A stretch of DNA of 64,000 nucleotides from CAYNRA01 sp046296415 (GTDB lineage Bacteria > Bacteroidota > Bacteroidia > Cytophagales > Spirosomataceae): assembly GCA_046296415.1 (NCBI GenBank), contig JBKBLN010000001.1, positions 620,001 through 684,000 of the forward strand, in the 5' to 3' direction. Numbering within the stretch: position 1 is the stretch's first letter; each line of letters starts with the position of its first letter. Shown here piece after piece: positions 16,959 through 26,536 of the stretch. Below the pieces are notes generated by a model. It was not told where the DNA came from. It saw only the letters and a list, made by a program, of their open reading frames with translations, and made no database searches. Made by a program: the position numbers and the translations under genes.

Positions 16959-17435
16959 TTAAAATCCTAACATTTTAATGGCGGTGATGGCCGCTTCATC
17001 GCCCTTGTTTCCGTGAATTCCACCTGCCCGATCAAGAGCTTGTTGTTGAGTATTTGGCGTTAATACTCCAAAGATCACGGGTTTATTATATTTTAAGCTC
17101 ACATTGGTTAAGCCTTGTGCTACGGCGTGGTTGATGTAGTCATTGTGTTTTGTTTCTCCTTGAATCACACAACCGATCGCAATGACTGCATCGACATCAT
17201 CTCGTTGGGCGGCCAACTGTGCTCCAAAACTCAGCTCAAAGCTGCCGGGTACATTCCATCGAAGGATATTCTCGGGTTGAACCCCATATTGAAGCAAGGT
17301 GGCATAAGCTCCATTAAATAGAGATTCGGTCACTTCTTCGTTCCATTCGGCAACAATCAAAGCAAAACGTTTTTCCCGTACGTTGGGTAGATTTTGTGTC
17401 GTGAACACACTAAGATTCTTATCTGCTGAACTCAT
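16959..17435 (-). CDS. ribH: 6,7-dimethyl-8-ribityllumazine synthase
   Basis: 158 residues, typical of RibH. It condenses the ribityl-pyrimidine with dihydroxybutanone phosphate in riboflavin synthesis and forms pentamers or 60-mers. The substrate loop VPGSFELSFGAQLAA and the motif AVIAIGCVIQGETKHNDYI, with its catalytic His, are intact, as is KPVIFGVLT near the C-terminus. The other riboflavin genes are not in the window, as is usual for Bacteroidota. It starts 20 bases after the terminator of the TPR gene and is probably first in the ribH-lysC-serS run. I see no FMN riboswitch in front of it. Confidence 0.96.
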   Translation of the reverse strand: MSSADKNLSVFTTQNLPNVREKRFALIVAEWNEEVTESLFNGAYATLLQYGVQPENILRWNVPGSFELSFGAQLAAQRDDVDAVIAIGCVIQGETKHNDYINHAVAQGLTNVSLKYNKPVIFGVLTPNTQQQALDRAGGIHGNKGDEAAITAIKMLGF

Positions 17436-17454
17436 AATTTAGGGGCTTTATGAA

Positions 17455-17490
17455 CAAAAAAGGGACAAACCTTGATCGGCTTATCCCTTC
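17455..17490 (-). terminator. Terminator after the TPR membrane protein gene
   Basis: On the minus strand AAGGGA and TCCCTT (complements of 17484-17489 and 17460-17465) close an imperfect stem. A run of T residues follows. It lies 25 bases after the TPR gene stop. Confidence 0.7.
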
Positions 17491-17514
17491 CATTATTATA
17501 TCAATAACATCGGG

Positions 17515-18210
17515 TTACTCGCCGACAGCTGCCTCGAGTTTCGATTTGTATTTCTTCGCATTCAATGCCTCAGTAGAGGTAGCATACTGCTCTGCAACCT
17601 TGGCATAGATCGCAATAGCTTCTGAGTTTTGCTTCTTTTCCATGTACACCGCTGCCAACTTCATTAAGTAGGAGGGCGTAAAATATTTGTTTGGCTTGAA
17701 ATCAACCGCTTTTTGGTAGGCTGCAATTGCCTCATCATATGCCTTTTTTTCAACGTGCGCATCCCCAATCAAGGCATAGGCACGTCCTTGTAATATCGCA
17801 TCATCAGAAGAGAATTTCCCTAATGACTCAATGGCTTGGTCATATTTAGCTTGCTTCAAGTAAATCATGCCAATGTAAAAATGAGCTAACTTGCCGGCAG
17901 GTGTATGACCGTACTGATCGGCGATGGCGATTAGTCCCTCATTCCCGGCGGTTCCGTTTAATGCTTGATTTAACGAATCCGATTCAAAATAGGAGACGGC
18001 TGGGTACATGGCCGCTTGCGCTTCCTCATTTTGAGAATCAATCCAATACGTATATCCAAAATAACCACCAACCACAGCAAGGACTAAGCCTAGGATGATA
18101 CCTAAAATTTTGCCATTTGATTTTAAAAATCCTTCGGCTTTATTGAATTCTTTTTGAAGAGCTTCTGCACTCTCTAGGATTTCAATTCCTGACTTATCTT
18201 TCTCTGCCAT
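17515..18210 (-). CDS. TPR membrane protein, YfgM-like
   Basis: 231 residues from the ATG at 18210; an upstream frame extension lacks a signal. A single transmembrane helix (ILGIILGLVLAVVGGYFGYTYW, residues about 35-57) follows a charged cytoplasmic tail of about 35 residues. The rest is tetratricopeptide repeats (GKLAHFYIGMIYLKQAKYDQ, AIAAYQKAVDFKPN). The layout matches the YfgM group, which contacts the Sec translocon and periplasmic chaperones in E. coli. That role is only inferred here. A TAAATTTG promoter element lies 30 bases upstream and a terminator follows, so it is a single-gene unit. Confidence 0.75.
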   Translation of the reverse strand: MAEKDKSGIEILESAEALQKEFNKAEGFLKSNGKILGIILGLVLAVVGGYFGYTYWIDSQNEEAQAAMYPAVSYFESDSLNQALNGTAGNEGLIAIADQYGHTPAGKLAHFYIGMIYLKQAKYDQAIESLGKFSSDDAILQGRAYALIGDAHVEKKAYDEAIAAYQKAVDFKPNKYFTPSYLMKLAAVYMEKKQNSEAIAIYAKVAEQYATSTEALNAKKYKSKLEAAVGE

Positions 18211-18240
18211 GTTATTTGTTACAAAATATTTTTCGGATCG

Positions 18241-18248
18241 CAAATTTA
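18241..18248 (-). promoter_or_regulatory. Promoter -7 element of the TPR gene
   Basis: TAAATTTG on the minus strand matches TAnnTTTG, 30 bases before the start codon. I found no TTG at the expected distance. Confidence 0.4.
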
Positions 18249-18314
18249 CAAAATCCTTTATGAAAATCCCCTAAGATAATGGGATAAAATTTGTTTTTTC
18301 TTGTGTAATCTTTC

Positions 18315-18350
18315 GAAAAAAGAGGCGTACTTTGGTCAAAAGTACGCCTC
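18315..18350 (-). terminator. Terminator of pdhA
   Basis: A perfect 12-bp stem (GAGGCGTACTTT at 18322-18333 with AAAGTACGCCTC at 18339-18350) and a 5-base loop. A T run follows on the minus strand. It begins 7 bases after the pdhA stop. Confidence 0.9.
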
Positions 18351-18357
18351 CAGGTGG

Positions 18358-19374
18358 TTATTCGAGAATAAACGGATAATCAGCTTGCACATAAACATCG
18401 TCAAAAGCTTCCTCTGGTTTTGGCCAAGGAGACTCTTCAGCAAATTGTACGGACTCCGCTACTTGTTGTTTGATGCGTTCATCAATTGCGTCGAGCTCTT
18501 CTTGCGTAGCAATTCCATGGGTTAAAATCCGATCTTTGATCAACTCAATAGGATCCCGATCCTTCCACTCGGCTACTTCTTCTTTGGTCCGGTATTTTTG
18601 TGGGTCAGACATCGAATGACCCCGGTAGCGGTAGGTCTTAAATTCCAAGAAAGTGGGTCCTTCGCCGGCACGGGCACGTTCGGCTGCCCGGCTGACAGCC
18701 TCATGGACCATTTCAACATCCATAGCATCTACAGGCTCAGAAGGCATATCGTAAGCTTCTGCTAGGGTATATAGTTCCCGTACGTTGGATGTCCGACTAA
18801 CCGAGGTACCCATGGCATAACCGTTATTTTCAACTACAAAAATGACCGGTATTTTCCACGTCATTGCCATGTTGAAGGCCTCATGCAAAGCCCCTTGGCG
18901 AACAGCACCATCTCCCATGTAGCAGATACAAAGATTGTCGGTACCCCGGTATTTCTCAGCAAACCCAATACCAGCTCCCATAGGGATTTGTGCCCCTACA
19001 ATCCCGTGGCCTCCCACAAAATTGACCTCTTTGTCGAAAATGTGCATCGATCCCCCCTTTCCTTTGGTGGTACCTGTTACTTTTCCATATAACTCCGCCA
19101 TGACACGTTTGGGGTCAGTTCCCAAAGCAAGCGGATGTCCGTGATCCCGGTAGGCCGTAATGTATTTGTCTCCCTTTTTTAAAGCAGAAACCGATCCGGA
19201 AGAACATGCTTCCTGCCCGATATACAAATGACAAAAGCCACGGATTTTTTGCTGACCATACAACTGTCCTGCTTTCTCTTCGAATTTACGTTGCAACTGC
19301 ATGGAGTCGTACCAATACAAGTACTGCTCTTTCGAATACCGTGTCTTAACTTCTTCTTTTTTCTTCGTTGCCAT
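18358..19374 (-). CDS. pdhA: Pyruvate dehydrogenase E1 component, alpha subunit
   Basis: 338 residues, the size of a separate alpha subunit of an alpha2-beta2 E1. The thiamine diphosphate motif runs from GDGAVRQG (residues 154-161) to VENNGYAMGT. The phosphorylation-loop-like YRYRGHSMSDPQKYR and the N-terminal RGFCHLYIGQEA are intact. With PdhB, E2 and E3 it turns pyruvate into acetyl-CoA. The beta subunit does not follow: a strong terminator comes 7 bases after the stop, so pdhB must lie elsewhere, a split that is common in this phylum. A branched-chain oxoacid E1 alpha is the main alternative, but the sequence fits PdhA better. Confidence 0.92.
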   Translation of the reverse strand: MATKKKEEVKTRYSKEQYLYWYDSMQLQRKFEEKAGQLYGQQKIRGFCHLYIGQEACSSGSVSALKKGDKYITAYRDHGHPLALGTDPKRVMAELYGKVTGTTKGKGGSMHIFDKEVNFVGGHGIVGAQIPMGAGIGFAEKYRGTDNLCICYMGDGAVRQGALHEAFNMAMTWKIPVIFVVENNGYAMGTSVSRTSNVRELYTLAEAYDMPSEPVDAMDVEMVHEAVSRAAERARAGEGPTFLEFKTYRYRGHSMSDPQKYRTKEEVAEWKDRDPIELIKDRILTHGIATQEELDAIDERIKQQVAESVQFAEESPWPKPEEAFDDVYVQADYPFILE

Positions 19375-19426
19375 ATTTTAGGCTATTTTAGGCTTAGTTA
19401 ACGGAATCATTTTCTAAATTTGGACA

Positions 19427-19434
19427 CAAAAATA
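19427..19434 (-). promoter_or_regulatory. Promoter -7 element of pdhA
   Basis: TATTTTTG on the minus strand matches TAnnTTTG, 52 bases before the start codon. The nearest TTG is 23 bases further upstream, slightly beyond the usual spacing. Confidence 0.45.
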
Positions 19435-19488
19435 CGTTTTTCACCGTAACTACATAGCAATCGGGCAACAATTTGCCGGAAAGTTGGC

Positions 19489-20574
19489 ATGCACCTGACC
19501 CAGCTTCATCTTCGACACTTTCGGAATCATTCCGAACAAGATTGGCACTTTTCACCCGCAGTGAATGCCTTAGTAGGCCCAAATGGGTCTGGAAAAACCA
19601 ATGTGCTCGAGGCAATATACCTTCTTTGTTTAACAAAAACCTCCGCCTCCTGGCCTGATATCCTCAATATCTCCCACGAAGAGCCGTATTTTCAAGTCGA
19701 TGGATGGTTTCAAGATACAGCCTATCCAGAGCGAATAACCTGTAGTTTTCAGCGGGGTCACAAAAAAGTCTTTTTGCACGATCAAGTACCTTACGAGCGT
19801 TTGAGCGACCACGTTGGAAAGTTCCCTCTGGTTTTTTTATCCCCGGAAGATACCGACCTCATTCGGGATTCCAGTGACGTGCGCCGGCGGTTTGTGGATA
19901 GTATCCTGTCCCAAGCATCTCCTGCTTTTCTTCAAGATTATCAATTGTACCAAAAAACACTGGATCAACGAAATCGTGCGCTCAAACACATGGCCCAACA
20001 TAGACGTTGGGATGCCTTACTTTTGGATACCTACGATGCCATTCTCGTGCCAACTGGGCAGCGTATCTACGAGGCTAGGCAACGTTTTTTATCCGAATTT
20101 TTACCCCTCTTTCAAACGCATTACCATACCTTGAGCGATGGACAAGAAAAAGTTCAGATTCAGCATGAAAGTTCATGTGGCTATCCTGATTTTCTTGAGA
20201 AATTTCAGCAATCGCGGGAGGCCGATGTGCAAGCCCAACGTACCCTGCTGGGCTGCCACCGGGACGACTTTCTATTCTTTTTGGACGGCCAACCTATTCG
20301 AAAAATGGGTTCACAAGGCCAAAAAAAGTCTTTTGTTATGGCCCTAAGGTTAGGACAATATGACCTTCTAGCCAACCAAACAGGGAAATTACCTATCTTA
20401 CTTCTTGATGATATATTTGATAAATTGGATGAAAAACGCATCCATCAGTTGATTCAACATGTCAATGGCCCAAACATGGGTCAGGTGTTCTTAACCGATG
20501 CACGACCTGAGCGGACTCGATCCTTCTTATCGACATTTACTCGTCATGTGAACGTCTGGGAAGCAAAACGATGA
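19489..20574 (+). CDS. recF: DNA replication and repair protein RecF
   Basis: 361 residues, the standard RecF length. It is an SMC-like ATPase that helps load RecA at gapped DNA with RecO and RecR. The Walker A motif GPNGSGKTN holds Lys36, the ABC signature region is MGSQGQKKSFVMALRL, and the Walker B is LPILLLDDIFDKLDE. The N-terminus LTQLHLRHFRNH is typical. It is not linked to dnaA or gyrB here. It is divergent from pdhA with a 114-base gap and 60 bases upstream of mutS, so recF and mutS may share a transcript. Confidence 0.96.
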   Translation: MHLTQLHLRHFRNHSEQDWHFSPAVNALVGPNGSGKTNVLEAIYLLCLTKTSASWPDILNISHEEPYFQVDGWFQDTAYPERITCSFQRGHKKVFLHDQVPYERLSDHVGKFPLVFLSPEDTDLIRDSSDVRRRFVDSILSQASPAFLQDYQLYQKTLDQRNRALKHMAQHRRWDALLLDTYDAILVPTGQRIYEARQRFLSEFLPLFQTHYHTLSDGQEKVQIQHESSCGYPDFLEKFQQSREADVQAQRTLLGCHRDDFLFFLDGQPIRKMGSQGQKKSFVMALRLGQYDLLANQTGKLPILLLDDIFDKLDEKRIHQLIQHVNGPNMGQVFLTDARPERTRSFLSTFTRHVNVWEAKR

Positions 20575-20634
20575 GTCGTTGGGATTCCCAGTGGATCTCT
20601 GTATTTTTGTGGTTCACTTAACCGTCCCTGCCCC

Positions 20635-23232
20635 GTGGCCGCTTCCAAAGAAACACCCCTATCCAAACAATACAAACAAATAAAAGCGCAATACCCAGGC
20701 GCTATGTTATTATTTAGGGTAGGCGATTTCTATGAAACATTTGGTGAAGATGCCATCAAAGCTTCCAAAATACTGGGTATCGTATTAACCAAACGCAATA
20801 ACGGCGGAGCAAATGAGGAGCTTGCTGGCTTTCCACATCATTCCCTGGACACCTATCTTCCCAAACTGGTTCGAGCTGGTCAACGCGTTGCCATCTGTGA
20901 CCAACTCGAGGATCCGTCCCAAGCCAAAGGGATCGTGCGACGAGGTGTTACCGAACTCGTGACGCCGGGTGTTTCTTTCAATGACCATGTTCTGAACACC
21001 AATCAAAATAACTTTCTAGCCTCTGTCCATTGGACCGATCAACAACAAATTGGTATTTCCTTTTTGGATATTTCCACCGGAGAGTTTTGGGTGGCCGAGG
21101 GATCCATTGCCTATGTAGATAAACTTCTGCAAAGTTTTGCACCTTCTGAGGTGTTGTTTCCCAAAAAACGAAAGGAAACTTTCCTACATTGGTTTGGTGA
21201 TCAATGGACCAACTTCTCACTGGAAGACTGGGCCTACACCCTTGACTTTGGTTACGATATCCTCACGAAACACTTTCAAACCTCCTCACTCAAAGGATTT
21301 GGAATTGAAGATCTCCCGCTTGGCATTGTGGCTGCTGGTGTGATTATCCAATACTTGGCGGATACCGAACACAAGCAAATTCACCACATTCGGTCAATAA
21401 CACGCCTCGACCAAGAAAAGTACGTTTGGTTGGATCGATTCACCATCCGGAATCTTGAACTAGTGGCACCACAACAAGACGGGGGGGTACCGCTGATTGA
21501 TATTCTTGACCAAACCCTTACTCCCATGGGTGGCCGTATGATGCGCCGGTGGGTCGTCTTGCCTTTGAAGGACGTTCAGGCCATTCAAGATCGACAAGAT
21601 ATGGTACGAAATTGGGTAGAAAATCCCGATGCCTTGGAGCATGTCCGTCAAATTCTTAAGCCTATGGGTGATTTAGAGCGTTTGATCTCCAAAATCGCCG
21701 CGGGCCGAATCAATCCTCGGGAAATGGTTCAGCTTAAAAAATCATTGATTCAAATTCCACTTTTACGAGCCCACTTGGCTCCATACGCTTTTCCCATGGC
21801 GGTGGCTTTCCGAGATCAATTGTCTGATTGTGCCGGTCTCGTGGAGCGCTTGGAAAAAGAACTCCGGGAAGACGCCCCGATGCTCTCCAATCAAGGTCAG
21901 ATGATTGCCTCCGGTGTCGATGAAAACCTTGATGAACTTCATCGAATGGCATTTTCTGGAAAAGATTACTTGTTGGAAATACAACAACGTGAGGCAACAA
22001 GAACCGGGATTCCCTCCCTAAAAATTGCTTACAATAAAGTATTTGGTTATTATCTGGAGGTATCCAATGCCCACAAAGACAAAGTACCACAGGAATGGAT
22101 CCGAAAGCAAACCCTCGTCAATGCCGAACGTTACATCACGGAGGAATTAAAAGTATATGAGGAGAAAATTTTATCTGCGGAATCCAAAATTTTCGAGATC
22201 GAGTATCGTCTTTTTCAAGCATTGGTGGCCGTAGCTCAAGAATACATTGGTCCGATTCAACAAAATGCCCGAATCATCGGTACGTTGGACTGCCTAGCTT
22301 CTTTTGCTAAAGTTTCGCGTAAAAATCGGTACGTAGCCCCAACCATGAGCGACTCGAAAGTCCTGTCGATCTCCCAAGGACGTCATCCGGTCATCGAACA
22401 ACAGTTGCCTTTAGGAGAAGAATATATTCCCAATGATTTATACTTGGATGACGTTAATCAGCAAATTATCATTCTGACAGGCCCCAACATGGCAGGAAAA
22501 TCCGCTTTGCTTCGTCAGACGGCTCTGATTGTGCTGATGGCCCAAATCGGATGTTATGTTCCCGCCTCCCAAGCCGATTTAGGTGTTGTGGATAAGATCT
22601 TTACACGCGTCGGAGCCAGTGATAACCTGTCCAAAGGGGAAAGTACATTTATGGTGGAAATGACCGAGACGGCTTCTATTCTCAATAATTTAAGTGATCG
22701 TAGTTTAATCATCATGGATGAAATTGGCCGTGGTACTAGCACATACGACGGTGTTTCCATCGCTTGGAGCATCGCTGAATACCTGCACAATCATCCGAAA
22801 TGTCAACCTTGGACTCTTTTTGCAACGCATTACCACGAATTAAATGAACTAGCTCAGGAATTTCCCCGGATCAAGAATTTTAATGTGGCGGTTCGAGAAT
22901 ACCAAGGGAAAATCGTGTTTCTTCGAAAATTGGTACCTGGTGGGAGTGAGCATAGCTTTGGAATACATGTGGCTCAATTAGCCGGTATGCCAAGTCGAGT
23001 GGTCTCTAGAGCCGCGACCCTCTTGCACCATTTGGAGAAAGAGTCACGACTAGAAGATCAAAAAGAAAAAATTAGGGAGGTTCCCAAGTCCAATCTTCAA
23101 TTGACGTTGTTTGATGCACCCGATCCCAAGTTGGAAAAAATCCGACTTCAGCTGGAGGCGTTGGATATCAATAGTTTGACGCCAATGGAGGCTCTGCTTC
23201 GGTTAAATGAATGGAAATCGATGTTGCGTTAA
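20635..23232 (+). CDS. mutS: DNA mismatch repair protein MutS
   Basis: 865 residues, full length. The start is a GTG at 20635 with no good ribosome site, so it is not certain, but the mismatch-reading motif follows shortly after (VGDFYETFGEDA, the Phe-x-Glu wedge). The C-terminal ATPase has Walker A GPNMAGKSALLRQ with Lys622, then STFMVEMTETA and Walker B IIMDEIGRGTSTYDG. Near the end LQLTLFDAP resembles a sliding-clamp-binding motif. It recognises mispaired bases and recruits MutL. Its TAA shares bases with the stop of the convergent T9SS plug gene, the two stops overlapping in TTAA. Confidence 0.97.
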   Translation: MAASKETPLSKQYKQIKAQYPGAMLLFRVGDFYETFGEDAIKASKILGIVLTKRNNGGANEELAGFPHHSLDTYLPKLVRAGQRVAICDQLEDPSQAKGIVRRGVTELVTPGVSFNDHVLNTNQNNFLASVHWTDQQQIGISFLDISTGEFWVAEGSIAYVDKLLQSFAPSEVLFPKKRKETFLHWFGDQWTNFSLEDWAYTLDFGYDILTKHFQTSSLKGFGIEDLPLGIVAAGVIIQYLADTEHKQIHHIRSITRLDQEKYVWLDRFTIRNLELVAPQQDGGVPLIDILDQTLTPMGGRMMRRWVVLPLKDVQAIQDRQDMVRNWVENPDALEHVRQILKPMGDLERLISKIAAGRINPREMVQLKKSLIQIPLLRAHLAPYAFPMAVAFRDQLSDCAGLVERLEKELREDAPMLSNQGQMIASGVDENLDELHRMAFSGKDYLLEIQQREATRTGIPSLKIAYNKVFGYYLEVSNAHKDKVPQEWIRKQTLVNAERYITEELKVYEEKILSAESKIFEIEYRLFQALVAVAQEYIGPIQQNARIIGTLDCLASFAKVSRKNRYVAPTMSDSKVLSISQGRHPVIEQQLPLGEEYIPNDLYLDDVNQQIIILTGPNMAGKSALLRQTALIVLMAQIGCYVPASQADLGVVDKIFTRVGASDNLSKGESTFMVEMTETASILNNLSDRSLIIMDEIGRGTSTYDGVSIAWSIAEYLHNHPKCQPWTLFATHYHELNELAQEFPRIKNFNVAVREYQGKIVFLRKLVPGGSEHSFGIHVAQLAGMPSRVVSRAATLLHHLEKESRLEDQKEKIREVPKSNLQLTLFDAPDPKLEKIRLQLEALDINSLTPMEALLRLNEWKSMLR

Positions 23233-24497
23233 CGAATTCGAGATGGAATGCGGGCGTATCCGACCAACTGATCAGAGCGTGCTCCAGGAGGGCGATGGTA
23301 TACCCAAACCTCGTACATGTTTTCAGTGTCGGAGAAATTGCCCTCCAATGGGGCATCTTCCCGGGTTCCGTCGGCTTTAATCCTTGAAAAAATATAATCG
23401 TATACTCCTTGTTTCAACGATAATTCGGTCGTCCAATATAGATCAGATCGTGACCACCTCAAGGGCTGATCCCAAGCCCATTGATTGAACGCTCCCCGAA
23501 TAAACCACTGGTCATCCGTTTGGCCTTCTCCTCGCCAAACCACATGAAGATTAATGTAATCACAAGCAATATTGGGATTGGTTTGATCTCGGTTTTCGAT
23601 GATAAATTGTCCGTTGAAATCTCGTTGATCCACATATCGCTCCAATGCTCGACTGTTTTGAGGACTCATCCAAAGTTCATCAGGATCACCTAGTTGAATT
23701 CGGTCGACCATAAATCCTCGCGTGAACGAACTGCGTAAGTCGATGTACCGAAACTCATTCCCCCCAGGAAAAAGTTGCTCGGGTTGCATTAATTGATACC
23801 GAAGCTGCTGTCGTTGGGGAATAATTTGCGTTGGTGTCAACGGACCTTTCATGGTCTCTTTGCGTTGATTTTGCCCGATATACACCTTAAAATCCTGGGC
23901 TGGGTTATAAGCCATGTCGTAACCAGTCCATTGTACCGTCAACGCGGCTTGCTGATGGGTCCGCCAATAAACACCATCTTGTGCAGCTTGAATGGAGGCT
24001 TGAATTTGTAGACGAGGGTCCAAAACACAAAACCGTTGCGTTAACAGGGGTTTCTCCATGCGATAATTAGGATATACCGCCAGAAGGTAGTTCCCTGCTA
24101 AACGAGTGCGTGGTACTAGAAATCGATAATGATGGTAGGATGTTTTGGTGTTTTGAGAGACTTCATAGTTGGAGATTGTAAACTCATTGAATCCATCTAA
24201 AAACTCCATATCCCGCAAGCCAGAGGGTTTCCATTCCGCATCAAAATGAAAAAGTTTGACGTAAAATTGATTGCCTTCCATCGACAAATCATCGAACTCC
24301 AGAACCAACGATTGGTTCCCTGTGAGTGAAACCACAGGCGTAAATAGAGTGCGGTCCGACCGGATGTTTTCGGTGGTGGTTGGATATAAAAATACCGTCC
24401 GAAGTTGATCATCATACGTTCGGTTTTCTGGAGGTGGAATCACTTGTCCCAACAACGGAAAACTCAGGAACCAAAGAAAGATGCATCCTAATCTCAT
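23229..24497 (-). CDS. Type IX secretion system plug protein (DUF5103)
   Basis: 422 residues from the ATG at 24497, which begins a signal peptide (MRLGCIFLWFLSFPLLGQ). The mature part is all beta and matches the DUF5103 family: RTVFLYPTT, then FDAEWKPSGLRDMEFLDGFN, then YRFLVPRTRLAGNYLLAVYP, and a C-terminal GVYDYIFSRI. In Flavobacterium johnsoniae a DUF5103 protein plugs the periplasmic mouth of the SprA translocon. It should therefore be periplasmic and part of outer-membrane export. No other T9SS gene is in the window. It begins 14 bases after the ABC-F stop, so it is probably co-transcribed with it. Confidence 0.85.
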   Translation of the reverse strand: MRLGCIFLWFLSFPLLGQVIPPPENRTYDDQLRTVFLYPTTTENIRSDRTLFTPVVSLTGNQSLVLEFDDLSMEGNQFYVKLFHFDAEWKPSGLRDMEFLDGFNEFTISNYEVSQNTKTSYHHYRFLVPRTRLAGNYLLAVYPNYRMEKPLLTQRFCVLDPRLQIQASIQAAQDGVYWRTHQQAALTVQWTGYDMAYNPAQDFKVYIGQNQRKETMKGPLTPTQIIPQRQQLRYQLMQPEQLFPGGNEFRYIDLRSSFTRGFMVDRIQLGDPDELWMSPQNSRALERYVDQRDFNGQFIIENRDQTNPNIACDYINLHVVWRGEGQTDDQWFIRGAFNQWAWDQPLRWSRSDLYWTTELSLKQGVYDYIFSRIKADGTREDAPLEGNFSDTENMYEVWVYHRPPGARSDQLVGYARIPSRIR

Positions 24498-24511
24498 GGA
24501 GTTGAAACGAA

Positions 24512-26428
24512 TTAAGCTTCCTCTAATTGCAGCATCTTCTCCTCCCAAATCACATTTTTTTCAACCAAATTTTGTTGAACTTGCTGATATTCCTCTTGTA
24601 TTCGGGAGGCTTTAGCCACGTCTTCGTACAAACTTGGGTCGGCTAGAGTCGATTCAAGTTGGGCTTTTTGAACTTCCAACTCCGAAATGATCTGTTCCAA
24701 TTCCTCGATTTCCTTGGCTAGTTTCTTTTTTTGTTGGGGGGAAATTCCTGTGAGGGCTGTGGGCTTCTCTTGACTGGATCTGGGTACTTCGGGTGCTGGT
24801 TTTTTAAACGAGGCTGGGGCATCCCATGTTTTTCCGTTGTCTTCCATCCATTGTGCAAATTCATCATAGCCACCTGGATATTCCTTGATTTCCTCATCTT
24901 CGATGTACCAAACTTTATTGGATACTTGGGAAATAAAATGACGATCATGGGATACAATCACATAAGTTCCTTCGTATTGATCCAAAGCTTGAATCAAAAT
25001 ATTGACCGACTGCATGTCCAGGTGGTTGGTCGGCTCATCAAGTAACAAGAAATTGGCCTCCGAAATCAAAATTTTCGCCAAGGCAACTCGTGATTTCTCT
25101 CCACCAGAAAGTACTTTGATTTTTTTGAATACGTCTTCGCCGGAAAATAAAAAACACCCCAATAGTGCACGAAGTTCGGTTTCCGACTTGGTAGAGTCGG
25201 CGTACTTTAGTTCATCCACCAAGGTTTCTTCCAAATGCAAAGATTCCAATTGATGCTGGGCATAAAACGAAAACTTGACTTGGTGTCCTAATTTTCGCTC
25301 ACCTTCTATCGATTCTGTTCCCGCAATTATACGAAGTAACGTCGATTTCCCTTTCCCATTCGCTCCAATCAAAACAATTTTATCTCCTCGTTCAATTTTG
25401 GCAGTGGTATTGGATAAAATGACTTTCTCTCCATACGCCTTGGAGACGTCATTGAGTTCCATGACATGTCGACCCGGTTGCAGACCAAATCGGAATTTAA
25501 AGTGTACCCGCGCCGTCTCATCGATTACTTCATCAATCAGATCCATTCGGTCCAAAGCTTTCACCCGGGATTGCACTTGCCGAGCTTTGGTCGCTTTGGC
25601 TTTGAATCGCTCGATGAAGCGTTCTGTTTGACGAATTTGGGCTTGTTGATTTTCAAATGCATTGCGTTGAATTTCATTCCGTAACGCTTTCTCCTCGAGG
25701 TAAAACGAGTAGTTCCCAGGATAATAATTTAGTTTATGGTTTGCAACCTCCACCGTCACAGAGCAAACATTATCCAGAAAGTCACGGTCATGGGAAACCA
25801 CCATCACCGCATTTTCATACGACTGAACGTATTTTTCTACCCATTGAATGGAGGGTAGGTCGAGGTGGTTGGTCGGCTCATCGAGAAGGAGCAAGGCAGG
25901 TTTTTGAAGTAGTAGCTTGGCTAGCATCACCCGCATGCGCCAACCACCCGAAAAACTCCGAAGTGGCTGTTGAAGCTCCCAGGTTTTAAATCCCAATCCC
26001 TCCAAGATTTCCTCTGCTTTGGCCTGAATCGAATACCCATCCAGGTGGTCGAATTCTGCTTGTAAATGCCCTAGCCGGTCCACCAATTCATCTCGGTAGT
26101 TGGTTTCCATTTCCTGAAGTACCTCCTCAATTTGCTCTTGCAATGCCAGTTCTCTTTCAAACGCTTGCATAGCAACCGATAAAATGGAATCATCGGTTTG
26201 GTATGAAAGAAGATCCTGATTTAGGAATCCGATGGTACAATCACCTGATTTTGAAATTTGGCCGCCATCGGGTTGATATTCTCCAACGATTAGCTTGAGT
26301 AACGTTGATTTTCCTTTTCCATTAAGTCCAATCAATCCAATTTTATCTTTGGGTTTTACTTGAAGGCTGGCTTCTTCAAAAATCGTGCGGCCTCCAAAAT
26401 AGAAGGAGAGTTGGTTGATGGTTAACAT
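24512..26428 (-). CDS. ABC-F family ATPase
   Basis: 638 residues with two ATP-binding cassettes on one chain and no membrane segment. First cassette: Walker A GLNGKGKSTLLKL at residues 34-46, signature FSGGWRMRVMLAKLL and LLLLDEPTNHLDLPS. Second cassette: Walker A GANGKGKSTLLRI near residue 359, signature LSGGEKSRVALAKIL and LLLDEPTNHLDMQS. The linker between them and the C-terminal coiled coil (KKLAKEIEELEQIISELE) fit the YheS/Uup-type translation factors that act at the ribosomal E site. The chain is typical, so a housekeeping role is more likely than antibiotic resistance. A promoter element lies just upstream. Confidence 0.93.
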   Translation of the reverse strand: MLTINQLSFYFGGRTIFEEASLQVKPKDKIGLIGLNGKGKSTLLKLIVGEYQPDGGQISKSGDCTIGFLNQDLLSYQTDDSILSVAMQAFERELALQEQIEEVLQEMETNYRDELVDRLGHLQAEFDHLDGYSIQAKAEEILEGLGFKTWELQQPLRSFSGGWRMRVMLAKLLLQKPALLLLDEPTNHLDLPSIQWVEKYVQSYENAVMVVSHDRDFLDNVCSVTVEVANHKLNYYPGNYSFYLEEKALRNEIQRNAFENQQAQIRQTERFIERFKAKATKARQVQSRVKALDRMDLIDEVIDETARVHFKFRFGLQPGRHVMELNDVSKAYGEKVILSNTTAKIERGDKIVLIGANGKGKSTLLRIIAGTESIEGERKLGHQVKFSFYAQHQLESLHLEETLVDELKYADSTKSETELRALLGCFLFSGEDVFKKIKVLSGGEKSRVALAKILISEANFLLLDEPTNHLDMQSVNILIQALDQYEGTYVIVSHDRHFISQVSNKVWYIEDEEIKEYPGGYDEFAQWMEDNGKTWDAPASFKKPAPEVPRSSQEKPTALTGISPQQKKKLAKEIEELEQIISELEVQKAQLESTLADPSLYEDVAKASRIQEEYQQVQQNLVEKNVIWEEKMLQLEEA

Positions 26429-26448
26429 ACAAAAAGAAAAAATTTTGG

Positions 26449-26456
26449 CAAAAGTA
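26449..26456 (-). promoter_or_regulatory. Promoter -7 element of the ABC-F gene
   Basis: TACTTTTG on the minus strand matches TAnnTTTG, 20 bases before the start codon. No TTG is found at the usual distance, where the preceding terminator lies. Confidence 0.4.
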
Positions 26457-26476
26457 CGACGAAATGACTAGGAATG

Positions 26477-26514
26477 AAAAAGGCCAGCCCAATTGATTTT
26501 GGGCCGGCCTTTTT
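26477..26514 (-). terminator. Terminator of the susC1-susD1 operon
   Basis: A long GC-rich hairpin (AAAAAGGCCAGCCC with GGGCCGGCCTTTTT, one mismatch) with a 10-base loop, 22 bases after the susD1 stop and with a T run on the minus strand. Confidence 0.9.
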
Positions 26515-26536
26515 GTTTGGATTGATTTCCAATAAA